64,000 nucleotides of DNA from Riemerella anatipestifer (GTDB lineage Bacteria > Bacteroidota > Bacteroidia > Flavobacteriales > Weeksellaceae), in assembly GCF_035666175.1 (NCBI RefSeq), contig NZ_CP142016.1, forward strand, positions 620,001-684,000, written 5' to 3'. Both the position numbers and the translations under genes were made by a program. The notes under the pieces are model-generated. The model ran no database searches. It was not told the origin of the DNA and worked only from the letters and a program-made list of their open reading frames with translations. Numbering within the stretch: the stretch's first letter is position 1; each line of letters starts with the position of its first letter. Shown in pieces: positions 23,230 through 30,027 of the stretch.

Positions 23230-23553
23230 ATGAAAACAAAAAACTTACAAAAAGTAAACGAGAGAGTAGCAACAACGCTAATGGAAAACATTGGGGAAAA
23301 ACAAATTTATTATCAGTACGAAACTGATTACAATAATAAAACTCCCCAAATGGTCAATTTCAGCACTCAATTACAAGACGGGAATACCTTATCAGGTTCT
23401 TACTCTAAAGGTGGAGGGCTATCATTAAATGGAACAGGCGTAAATAGTGTGGAAGATTTACAGGTAGTCAATAGTTCCTTAGATACAATCTTAGAAATCA
23501 TCAAGGGCTTTGAAGTTGAAAAAAAAGAGGCAGATGATGATAATAATCAGTAA
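23230..23553 (+). CDS. Hypothetical phage protein after the tail tip
   Basis: The 107-residue protein has a helical start (NLQKVNERVATTLMENIGEK), a middle rich in G/S/T (GNTLSGSYSKGGGLSLNGTGV) that here looks like a short fibre-like or flexible part, and a helix ending in acidic residues. No family is recognised. Its position between tail tip and lysis genes would fit a small tail or chaperone protein. The next gene begins inside its last 20 bases. Confidence 0.5.
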   Translation: MKTKNLQKVNERVATTLMENIGEKQIYYQYETDYNNKTPQMVNFSTQLQDGNTLSGSYSKGGGLSLNGTGVNSVEDLQVVNSSLDTILEIIKGFEVEKKEADDDNNQ

Positions 23554-23869
23554 ATATTTAGTACCGAGAGGTTACACCGCAATGGCGGTGTTTCCTTTCA
23601 TATTTCTAAAGAAGAAAGAGTATCAAAGTAACAGGTATTTGTTGAACCACGAGAAAATACATCTAAGACAGCAATTAGAATTACTGATTTTGCCTTTTTT
23701 CGTGTGGTATGGCTTAAACTATCTCTATAATTTGTTTAAGTATAAAAACCACAAAGAGGCGTATCACAATATCATTTTCGAACGGGAAGCGTACGGAAAT
23801 CAAAGCGATTTAGAGTATTTGAAAAACCGAAAACTTTGGCAAATTTTTAATAAAAGACGCGCATTATGA
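23537..23869 (+). CDS. Small membrane-associated protein with HExxH motif
   Basis: From the ATG at 23537 (or 23534) the product is about 110 residues. It contains NHEKIHLRQQLELL with a HExxH zinc-peptidase-like core, followed by a hydrophobic helix (LLILPFFVWYGLNYLYNL) and, about 45 residues later, FEREAY, which could supply the third metal ligand. Proteins of this pattern occur in flavobacterial phages and chromosomes without a proved function. It opens the lysis block and its stop overlaps the holin start (ATGA). A role in cell wall or membrane disruption is plausible. Confidence 0.6.
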   Translation: MIIISKYLVPRGYTAMAVFPFIFLKKKEYQSNRYLLNHEKIHLRQQLELLILPFFVWYGLNYLYNLFKYKNHKEAYHNIIFEREAYGNQSDLEYLKNRKLWQIFNKRRAL

Positions 23870-24387
23870 TTAAAGAGTTTATCATCACTAATCTGATGAA
23901 TATACATACAGGAACTGCAAGCCAAAAAATACTAGGAACGATAAAATTAGCCGCCGCACCAGCCATAGGACTATCTCTTACGGAGCGGTTTATCGGTTGG
24001 TATATAGAAAATCAAATCTTTATGACCTTTGTTTTTGTGGCTCTGTTTTTAGACCACATTTTAGGTAGTTGGGTGCATTGGAGGAAAAGGGATTTTTCAT
24101 TTAAAGAAAATGTCTATGGGTTATTTGGGAAAACCACAAGCGTAATTGTGGGATATGTCCTGTTTGAAATGGTGCATCAAATTGTCAAAGATGTTGATTT
24201 TATAGCCATCTATTTCAAAGTATTGCTCCAACTAATGGTTTTACTCTATCCTGCGGGAAGTGCAATGGGGAATTTATCAATTCTAACCAATGGAAAGTTT
24301 CCACCAGTCGGGTGGATGAAAAAATTACGCAAGTTTAATGAAAATGCAGATTTAGAAACTTTTAAAACTAAAAAATATGAAGAGTAA
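23866..24387 (+). CDS. Phage holin
   Basis: The 173-residue protein has at least three hydrophobic segments (IKLAAAPAIGLSLTERFIGW, split IKLAAAPAIGL; IFMTFVFVALFLDHILGSWVHW split; TTSVIVGYVLFEMVHQIV; VLLQLMVLLYPAGSAMGNL) and a charged cytoplasmic C-terminus. The pattern L-D-H-x-x-G near residue 64 is typical of the toxin-secretion/phage-lysis holin family. It should open the inner membrane at the end of the cycle so that the endolysin reaches the wall. It lies between the HExxH gene and the spanin candidate, and overlaps both. Confidence 0.75.
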   Translation: MIKEFIITNLMNIHTGTASQKILGTIKLAAAPAIGLSLTERFIGWYIENQIFMTFVFVALFLDHILGSWVHWRKRDFSFKENVYGLFGKTTSVIVGYVLFEMVHQIVKDVDFIAIYFKVLLQLMVLLYPAGSAMGNLSILTNGKFPPVGWMKKLRKFNENADLETFKTKKYEE

Positions 24388-24955
24388 ATTTTTATTGATA
24401 ATCGCTGTACTTCTTTTGTTTTCTTGTCGGACGAGGAAGAAGACGGACACTCATATCCAAAGTAAAACTGTGGAAGTAAAACTAAAAGACAGCATTTCTG
24501 TTAGAGAAATCAAGCAGGAACAAACAACTAAAGTGCAAGATAAACTTCAGATTGATAAACATTCTAAACATCAAGAAAAGAAGATTGAAATTTTTGGAAA
24601 TACCGAACCTGAAACGCCCTTTGTCTTTCACGAAGTAGAGGGTAAGGATACTTTACAAAGCATCATCATAAATGGTAATGCTCAATTCTCGGTTAAATCT
24701 TTCAAGAAGAGTAGTCAGCATACAACAGAGAAAAAAGAAGTAAAGGAGCATCTTAATGAAGTGCAGGAATTGGCAAGAAACGCTGTATCCCAAAGGACAA
24801 TAAATGAGGTGGCTAATGAAATAAGGGCGGTATCTAACGAGGTAAAATCATCTGGATTTACATTCGGTACTTGGGTGTGGGTAATTATAGGTAGTATCCT
24901 AATTATCGCAGGGGCTGTACTTTATTTTTATCTGAAAAGAATAAAACTATTTTAA
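24377..24955 (+). CDS. Candidate unimolecular spanin (u-spanin)
   Basis: The 192-residue protein starts with a lipoprotein signal (KSKFLLIIAVLLLFSC; cysteine at residue 17) and ends with one transmembrane helix (WVWVIIGSILIIAGAVLYFYL) followed by KRIK. Between these lies a charged, largely helical periplasmic segment. A lipid anchor for the outer membrane plus a C-terminal inner membrane helix is the defining layout of u-spanins, which fuse the two membranes in the last step of lysis. It sits between holin and endolysin. No sequence family was recognised, so the call is by topology and position. Confidence 0.65.
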   Translation: MKSKFLLIIAVLLLFSCRTRKKTDTHIQSKTVEVKLKDSISVREIKQEQTTKVQDKLQIDKHSKHQEKKIEIFGNTEPETPFVFHEVEGKDTLQSIIINGNAQFSVKSFKKSSQHTTEKKEVKEHLNEVQELARNAVSQRTINEVANEIRAVSNEVKSSGFTFGTWVWVIIGSILIIAGAVLYFYLKRIKLF

Positions 24956-24978
24956 TTAACTAAAAAAAACTAATAACT

Positions 24979-25533
24979 ATGTATTTGAAAACATTTCCCA
25001 TAGCAGGGCATCACAATGCGGATAGCGGTGCTGTGTATAATGGACGAAAAGAAGCCGATTTGACAAAGGAAGCTAGGAATTTGTTTGTCAAGTATTTCCC
25101 CAATGGGAAGAATGAGCTAATATTAGACAATGACAACGAAACTAATATCCAACTCCAAAGGAGAATTAAACCTGGAGCGGGTTCTGTCTTGCTAGATACA
25201 CATTTCAATGCTGGACCTACAACAGCAACAGGTACTGAATGCCTAGTAAATAGGAAGGATTTTGTAAACAAAAATTCTATGAGTTACCGAATGGCTGACG
25301 AAATCAGTAAAGCCACATCGGAAATTTTAGGTATTCCAAATAGAGGCGTGAAGTGTGAAAGTACAACACGACACGGAAGATTGGGTATATTGAACTTAGG
25401 TGCAGGTTGCTCTGTGCTTTGGGAGGTTTGTTTTATTTCAAACCCAAATGATATGAAACAATGGGATTTAAAGAAAGAAATTCTTATGAAGAAAATAGCA
25501 GAAATAGCTGCTAAATACGACGATATGAAATAA
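24979..25533 (+). CDS. Endolysin, N-acetylmuramoyl-L-alanine amidase (Amidase_3)
   Basis: The 184-residue protein has the zinc-amidase signature in order: AGHHNADSG (first His), GRKEADL (Glu), LLDTHFNAG (second His) and WEVCFISNPND (catalytic Glu). It cleaves the bond between muramic acid and L-alanine in peptidoglycan. It has no signal peptide, so it depends on the holin for export. The length is that of a catalytic domain with no wall-binding domain. It ends the lysis operon and a strong terminator follows. Confidence 0.88.
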   Translation: MYLKTFPIAGHHNADSGAVYNGRKEADLTKEARNLFVKYFPNGKNELILDNDNETNIQLQRRIKPGAGSVLLDTHFNAGPTTATGTECLVNRKDFVNKNSMSYRMADEISKATSEILGIPNRGVKCESTTRHGRLGILNLGAGCSVLWEVCFISNPNDMKQWDLKKEILMKKIAEIAAKYDDMK

Positions 25534-25535
25534 CA

Positions 25536-25558
25536 AAACCACCCTCGCGGTGGTTTTT
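25536..25558 (+). terminator. Intrinsic terminator of the lysis operon
   Basis: AAACCACC (25536-25543) pairs with GGTGGTTT (25549-25556) around a CTCGC loop and is followed by T residues. It begins three bases after the endolysin stop. Confidence 0.85.
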
Positions 25559-25685
25559 ATCATTTAGACATTTAGATTTAAACTGCTTTTGCACATTTGA
25601 CTACATAATTTAATAATAGAAAAATAAAAATAATTTTAAAATATTATATTTGCACTATCAAATTTAATATATAAAATATTGTATC

Positions 25686-26198
25686 GTGTATTCCGCAGTA
25701 GATATATCGTTTTTCTTTATTAGAAAAGGAGTAACACCACTGAAGTTACAGAAACTTCTATTTTACTCTCAAGTTTGGTATTTTGTTAAGTATAGAAATT
25801 TGCTATTTAAAGACGAAATACAGGCTTGGGTATTAGGTCCTGTTGTTCGCAATGTTTGGGATAAATATAGGTTTATAAGAAGAGGGGATTTAATAAATGA
25901 GAGATATATTGAAAAAGATATATGTGATAAAGAAATCGTTTCTCATCTGAATGAAATTTGGAAGATTTATGGAGGATATACAGGATTAGAGTTAGTAGAT
26001 TTGACTCATAGTGAATCTCTTTGGAGAAATGCTAGAGGAGAAATTTCTCCTGAGCAAATATCTACCAATACAATAAAAATAGATGGACAAAGTATTTCTG
26101 ATTTTTCATTGGACGGTAACGGAAGGATACCTGTTGCCAATAACAATGTATGTGGGATAGCAACTTTTAACAGTAATGTTGGGGAAGAATTATTTTAA
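25686..26198 (+). CDS. Panacea-domain (SocA/DUF4065-like) antitoxin
   Basis: The 170-residue protein starts with GTG at 25686 and has the Panacea core: MYSAVDISFFFIRKG, split MYSAVDI and FFFIRKG, then VTPLKLQKLLFYSQVWYF, WVLGPVVRNVW and LELVDLTHSESLW. Panacea-domain antitoxins neutralise a wide range of unrelated toxins encoded beside them. The -7 box TATATTTG lies at 25645-25652. Its last 23 bases overlap the next gene, so the pair is translationally coupled. It lies between endolysin and integrase, a place where prophages keep defence or addiction genes. Confidence 0.8.
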   Translation: MYSAVDISFFFIRKGVTPLKLQKLLFYSQVWYFVKYRNLLFKDEIQAWVLGPVVRNVWDKYRFIRRGDLINERYIEKDICDKEIVSHLNEIWKIYGGYTGLELVDLTHSESLWRNARGEISPEQISTNTIKIDGQSISDFSLDGNGRIPVANNNVCGIATFNSNVGEELF

Positions 26199-26778
26199 AG
26201 TCTCTAAAAGAAAGATTGATAGTTACAATAAAGACAAGCACGGAGTATTTTACATTGAAGAGGAATATAGCCTCATTATTTGTGATGAAGATAAAAAGCA
26301 TAGATGGATAATTATTTTAGAGCGTTTTGAAAAATACAAAATAATTGTTTTGTCTTTTTATTTTACTAAATTTTCCAAATCTAAAGGAATAAAAAAATTT
26401 AAAAGAAATAAAGGTAAGGATTGTATAAATCCTCTGGTAACTTTACGACTGTTCAGAGAATGCTTTAACCTTTGTACAGAAGAACATAAGGGTTATTCTT
26501 TTTGTTTTTATGCATTAGATGACAGCTATGTCGAACACTCTCAAAGAGAGGATTTAAACAGAAGAATGAGCGTTTTTTATACTTTTTTGAAAAGAAATTG
26601 TATAAAAGAAGCATATAATATGATGCAAAAAGGAAATATCAGACACAATATTTATGTAGGTTATAATAAAAATTCATGTGACGAAAGTGTTATAGATGAG
26701 TTTATAAAGTTTTATGAACCTATTATTACAGAAGAGATAAAAGAGTTATACTCTAAACAAGATTCACGGAAATTATAA
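26176..26778 (+). CDS. Unrecognised partner of the Panacea antitoxin, possible toxin
   Basis: The 200-residue protein has no family I recognise. It is basic in the middle (FTKFSKSKGIKKFKRNKGKD split at GI), rich in aromatic residues and cysteines (CFNLCTEEHKGYSFCFYAL), and ends in an acidic helix (EPIITEEIKELYSK). No transmembrane helix is visible. It overlaps the antitoxin gene by 23 bases and shares its terminator. Panacea genes are nearly always paired with toxins that often attack translation or membranes, so a toxin is the main hypothesis. It could alternatively be a phage anti-defence protein. Base composition is more AT-rich than its neighbours. Confidence 0.55.
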   Translation: MLGKNYFKVSKRKIDSYNKDKHGVFYIEEEYSLIICDEDKKHRWIIILERFEKYKIIVLSFYFTKFSKSKGIKKFKRNKGKDCINPLVTLRLFRECFNLCTEEHKGYSFCFYALDDSYVEHSQREDLNRRMSVFYTFLKRNCIKEAYNMMQKGNIRHNIYVGYNKNSCDESVIDEFIKFYEPIITEEIKELYSKQDSRKL

Positions 26779-26781
26779 ACC

Positions 26782-26818
26782 AAAACCGCGAGAATTTACA
26801 AAGTTCTCGCGGTTTTTA
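26782..26818 (+). terminator. Intrinsic terminator of the Panacea pair
   Basis: AAAACCGCGAGAA (26782-26794) pairs with TTCTCGCGGTTTT (26804-26816) and is followed by TA and further T. It is one of the strongest stems in the window. Confidence 0.85.
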
Positions 26819-26845
26819 TACTTATCTTATAACTAGATTTATTTC

Positions 26846-26871
26846 TAATTATGGCGAACTCGCCATAATTA
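26846..26871. repeat. 12-bp perfect inverted repeat before the integrase end
   Basis: TAATTATGGCGA (26846-26857) and TCGCCATAATTA (26860-26871) are separated by two bases. It may be a terminator-like hairpin without T-run, or an arm-type binding site near the attachment end of the prophage. No repeat of it was noticed elsewhere in the window. Confidence 0.45.
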
Positions 26872-26914
26872 AAATTTAAGGTTATTTAGATTGAAAAGTA
26901 ATTGTGGTTTTTAT

Positions 26915-28069
26915 CTAAAAAGAAGGCAACTTTATTTTTTTAGCCTCTTCAAATCTTTGTAGTTTCATTATCCTAGCATATCGCTCTGTCATTTTTTGAG
27001 TAGAGTGTCCAAATATAGCCTGTATAGTTTCAATAGGCATTCCTGCTAATATTTTATCGTCTGCTCCTTTGTGTTTTAAAGAGTACATATTTTTGTCAAT
27101 GCCTAAACCGTCTTTTATCAGCCTATGCCATAGCTTATTAGCTGTGTCTTCCTTTACTTTGAACTCATTGGGTTCAAAATATCTATTTTTAATACCGTGC
27201 CTTCCTCCGTTTGGCACACAAGTACCAAACAAATAATTATGAGGGTTAGAAAGGTCAAATTTTGAAAATAGACTTTTCAAGTTTTCGCTTATGGGTACTA
27301 CCCTATCGGCATCTGTTTTTGTTATTTCAGCAGGCAAATTGATTAGCTCGTTATCCAAATCTAGCATTGACACTTTCATTTGCACCAACTCCGCAGGACG
27401 GATACCGCAATAGTAGATGGTGGAGCAAAAGACATAGAACCCAAAACAGTAATCCTGCAAAGCATTATATATGGCTTTCATCTCCTCATTTGTAGGAGGT
27501 ACATTTGCCTCTTTTTTTAGAACCTTTAGATTTCTAATATCTCTAAACGGATTAGTTTTGATATAGTCAGCGTCGAGTATTTCATGAAAAACAGACCTTA
27601 AAAACCCAAGATGCTTATTGTAAGTCTTGTTAGACCAGCCTTTCTCATTTTTTAGATGTTCCAGAACTTCTTTAGCCTGTATCCTCTCAAAATTGGACAC
27701 TTGCATTCTATGATATTGCAACTCCTTGACCGATTCAATAAAGAAATTAACAGAACTTCTGAAGTTATCAATGCTGTTTTTTGATAGTGTTTTCTTTTTT
27801 TCCTCAAAGCCAAATATAACGGCATCTATGAGGTTGATGTTTAGCACTCGCTTCGTTGGGTTCCCAGGTATCCAACCAGCCTCAAGGCGTTCTTTAATTA
27901 ACATAGCTAAAGCTCCTGCTTCTAGCATTCTTCTTTCAAAGGACAACTCCTTATTTATTCCTTGCTTTACGAAATAGGGCTTTTTGTTGAAACGAAACCA
28001 AACATACCAATCTTTGCCACTTTCAATAGGGAAAGATTTAACTTTAGGTTCAGTAAAAATGTTTTCCAT
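26915..28069 (-). CDS. Tyrosine-family prophage integrase
   Basis: From the ATG at 28069 (MENIFTEPKVKSFPI) the product is 384 residues. An upstream extension that begins [10 protein letters not shown] is only the tRNA read as protein, and the ATG at 28171 lies in a terminator hairpin. A core-binding SAM-like domain covers about residues 70-180; the catalytic domain shows CGIRPAEL (first Arg), a KTDADRVVP loop (Lys), YSLKHKGA in place of the usual HxxR, and GHSTQKMTERYAR with the Tyr nucleophile. The KHxGA form is common in Bacteroidota integrases. It recombines phage and chromosome at the adjacent tRNA-Ser gene. Confidence 0.88.
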   Translation of the reverse strand: MENIFTEPKVKSFPIESGKDWYVWFRFNKKPYFVKQGINKELSFERRMLEAGALAMLIKERLEAGWIPGNPTKRVLNINLIDAVIFGFEEKKKTLSKNSIDNFRSSVNFFIESVKELQYHRMQVSNFERIQAKEVLEHLKNEKGWSNKTYNKHLGFLRSVFHEILDADYIKTNPFRDIRNLKVLKKEANVPPTNEEMKAIYNALQDYCFGFYVFCSTIYYCGIRPAELVQMKVSMLDLDNELINLPAEITKTDADRVVPISENLKSLFSKFDLSNPHNYLFGTCVPNGGRHGIKNRYFEPNEFKVKEDTANKLWHRLIKDGLGIDKNMYSLKHKGADDKILAGMPIETIQAIFGHSTQKMTERYARIMKLQRFEEAKKIKLPSF

Positions 28070-28141
28070 AATCTGAAATATATTTTTTTCAGATACTTTG
28101 GGGCGGTAGAAAACAATTTGTTTACTTTTGTTTGTTTTTAC

Positions 28142-28174
28142 AAAAAACCGATGAACAAAGTCTTTATTCATCGG
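28142..28174 (-). terminator. tRNA-Ser terminator on the prophage side
   Basis: On the minus strand CCGATGAA (28174-28167) pairs with TTCATCGG (28155-28148) and TTTTTT follows (28147-28142). It begins 17 bases after the tRNA end, inside prophage DNA. It argues against the integrase start codon at 28171 and insulates the integrase from tRNA transcription. Confidence 0.7.
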
Positions 28175-28191
28175 CGTTTTGAGCAATTTTG

Positions 28192-28276
28192 CGGAGAGAG
28201 AGGGATTCGAACCCCCGGACCTGTTACAGTCAACGGTTTTCAAGACCGCCGCATTCGACCACTCTGCCATCTCTCC
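28192..28276 (-). tRNA. tRNA-Ser(UGA), prophage attachment gene
   Basis: Read on the minus strand the gene has a 7-bp acceptor stem (GGAGAGA with TCTCTCC), a D arm, the anticodon stem-loop CGGT-CTTGAAA-ACCG with anticodon TGA, a long variable arm typical of serine tRNAs (TTGACTGTAACAGG region), and the T arm with GGTTCGAATCC. CCA is not encoded. Its 3' end faces the prophage and integrase, so the attachment core is expected in the T arm and acceptor stem. The other attachment copy would be beyond the left edge of the window. Confidence 0.93.
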
Positions 28277-28397
28277 TTAACAACTCTATCGTTGTTTCTA
28301 GTGGTGCAAATATATAACTATTTTTAATTACACACAAATTTTACATTCACTTTCAACTCCAAAATAGTATAAATTACTATTTATCAATAATAAAAAT

Positions 28398-28766
28398 TTA
28401 GACTACCCCTAATTTAAATCCTAAATAAACTGCCCAAAATCCTAATACTAAACTTGCCACCACATAGCTAAAAAGAGTTACATAATCCTGATTTTGCCAT
28501 AACACAAAGTTCTCGTAGGAAAAAGTAGAAAATGTAGTAAAACCTCCGCACAGCCCAACTATAAAAAAATATCTGACAACATCTGACTCTTGTTTCATAA
28601 GAGAGTTACTTAACAGCCCAATCAGAAAACACCCCAATACATTAACCACTAAAGTCCCCATAGGAAAAGTCCCCAATTTGAAAAACTGAGCGGTATAACG
28701 AGAAGCAAGGAAACGAAATACACTTCCTAATCCTCCCCCTATAAATATGTATAGTATTGTTTTCAT
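28398..28766 (-). CDS. crcB: Fluoride channel CrcB/FluC
   Basis: The 122-residue protein has four hydrophobic helices. Motifs of the family are present: GGGLGSVFRFLASR near the N-terminus, FPMGTLVVNVLGCFLIG, and GLCGGFTTFSTFSYE, whose phenylalanine and threonine/serine residues line the pore. It acts as a dimer in the inner membrane and lets toxic fluoride leave the cell. It is the first chromosomal gene beyond the tRNA. Its upstream region holds a separate structured sequence but no recognisable fluoride riboswitch. Confidence 0.92.
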   Translation of the reverse strand: MKTILYIFIGGGLGSVFRFLASRYTAQFFKLGTFPMGTLVVNVLGCFLIGLLSNSLMKQESDVVRYFFIVGLCGGFTTFSTFSYENFVLWQNQDYVTLFSYVVASLVLGFWAVYLGFKLGVV

Positions 28767-28782
28767 TATATATAACGAGTGC

Positions 28783-28918
28783 TGAAGCTAGCCCCGATGG
28801 AAGCGGATACCCCACAGTGAAGCCGCGGAACGAAGTGGAGCGGCAAAACGAGGAGTATGAGCGGACAGCGGGAAATAGCTCCTAAAAAAAATAGAACCTA
28901 TTTCCGCTCCGCTTTTTT
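28783..28918 (+). ncRNA. Candidate structured flavobacterial RNA (Flavo-1-like?)
   Basis: No coding frame is seen. The sequence holds TAGCCCCGATGGAAGCGG, a GCCGC/GCGGC hairpin and a final AGCGGGAAATAGCTCC block, a combination I recall as recurring between genes in many Flavobacteriia. GGAAATAG then pairs with CTATTTCC across an A-rich loop, and a T-run ends it at 28918, a plus-strand terminator. Identity with the known Flavo-1 RNA class is from memory and uncertain; strand is inferred from the terminator. Confidence 0.42.
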
Positions 28919-28923
28919 AATGA

Positions 28924-29871
28924 TTATCCTTTTAACTCTCCTAAATATCTTTCGGCATCTATGGCTGCCATACAACCACTTCCCGCAGCAGTAATCGCTT
29001 GACGGTAAATATGATCTTGCACATCTCCTGCCGCAAATACCCCAGGAAGATTAGTTTTAGACGACTTGCCTTCGGTAATAATATAACCATTTTCGTCTAG
29101 GTTGATTTGACCTTTAAATACATCGGTATTAGGTTTGTGTCCTATCGCAATGAATATCCCGTGAACTTCAATTTCAGAGGTTTCTTGCGTTTGGTTATTG
29201 ATGACCACTGCACGCTCTACTAGATTATTTTCTCCTTTGATACCGATGAGTTCGTGGTTATATTTCACTTCAATATTTGGTGTTTTTTCCACTCTTTGTG
29301 CCATTACTTTAGAGGCTCTAAAGTGGTCTTTTCTTACCAACATCGTTACCTTATTACAAATATTGGCTAAATAAGTAGCTTCTTCTGCCGCTGTATCTCC
29401 CGCCCCTACTACAATAACATCTTTCCCTTTATAAAAGAATCCATCGCAGGTAGCACACGCAGAAACACCTCCACCAGAGTATTTCTTTTCATCGTCTAGC
29501 CCTAAGTATTTAGCGGTAGCCCCTGTAGATATAATTACTGTTCTCGCCAAAATCTCTCTACTTCCTGTGGATAGCTTATGAATGCCTCCTACCTCTTTAG
29601 AAAACTCCACGCTGGTAATCATTTCGTAATGGACTTTGGTTTCAAACCTTTCCGCTTGTTTTTGTAAGTCCATCATCATTTCTGGTCCTGTGATACCGTT
29701 AGGATAACCTGGGAAATTTTCCACCTCCGTAGTCGTGGTTAATTGTCCACCTGGCTCTAACCCTGTGAATAATTCGGGCTTTAAATCCGCTCTAGCTGCA
29801 TAAATTGCAGCAGTATATCCTGCAGGTCCTGAACCTATAATTACACAATCTAAGATATTTTGTTCTTCCAT
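28924..29871 (-). CDS. trxB: Thioredoxin reductase
   Basis: The 315-residue flavoenzyme transfers electrons from NADPH to thioredoxin. Visible motifs are the FAD-binding GSGPAGYTAAIYAARA near the start, the redox pair CATC in SACATCDGFF, the NADPH-binding GAGDTAAEEATYLA, and the C-terminal GVFAAGDVQDHIYRQ. Length is normal. It is transcribed alone on the minus strand, and the RNA-like region downstream also supplies a hairpin with a T-run on that strand. Confidence 0.96.
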   Translation of the reverse strand: MEEQNILDCVIIGSGPAGYTAAIYAARADLKPELFTGLEPGGQLTTTTEVENFPGYPNGITGPEMMMDLQKQAERFETKVHYEMITSVEFSKEVGGIHKLSTGSREILARTVIISTGATAKYLGLDDEKKYSGGGVSACATCDGFFYKGKDVIVVGAGDTAAEEATYLANICNKVTMLVRKDHFRASKVMAQRVEKTPNIEVKYNHELIGIKGENNLVERAVVINNQTQETSEIEVHGIFIAIGHKPNTDVFKGQINLDENGYIITEGKSSKTNLPGVFAAGDVQDHIYRQAITAAGSGCMAAIDAERYLGELKG

Positions 29872-30015
29872 TCTGATAAATTTATATTGATTTTAAAGTG
29901 GCTAATTTCGGAATTTTTTTAGGGTTCTAAAAGTTTTAGACATCTTTATTTTCGATTAGCCTTATTGACTGGTTAAATCTATACAACGAGTTATTCTTAG
30001 TTAGTAACAAAATCT

Positions 30016-30023
30016 TATCTTTG
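30016..30023 (+). promoter_or_regulatory. -7 box of the GH3 gene
   Basis: TATCTTTG matches TAnnTTTG and ends only four bases before the ATG at 30028, so the transcript would have almost no leader. No clear -33 TTG is seen. Confidence 0.5.
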
Positions 30024-30027
30024 CTCT

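Noticed and set aside
26846-26871. Left attachment site copy or second att core
   Set aside because: The palindrome shares no sequence with the 3' part of tRNA-Ser; the other attachment copy is expected beyond the left edge.
28070-28270. N-terminal extension of the integrase starting [10 protein letters not shown]
   Set aside because: This is the tRNA-Ser gene translated, a known annotation artefact, and the alternative ATG at 28171 lies in the tRNA terminator hairpin.
27962-28327. Plus-strand 121-codon frame with [11 protein letters not shown]
   Set aside because: It is the antisense of the tRNA-Ser and integrase, another common false frame.
28767-28920. Fluoride riboswitch upstream of crcB
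   Set aside because: The conserved segments of the crcB RNA motif were not found on the minus strand, and the hairpins point to a separate plus-strand RNA.
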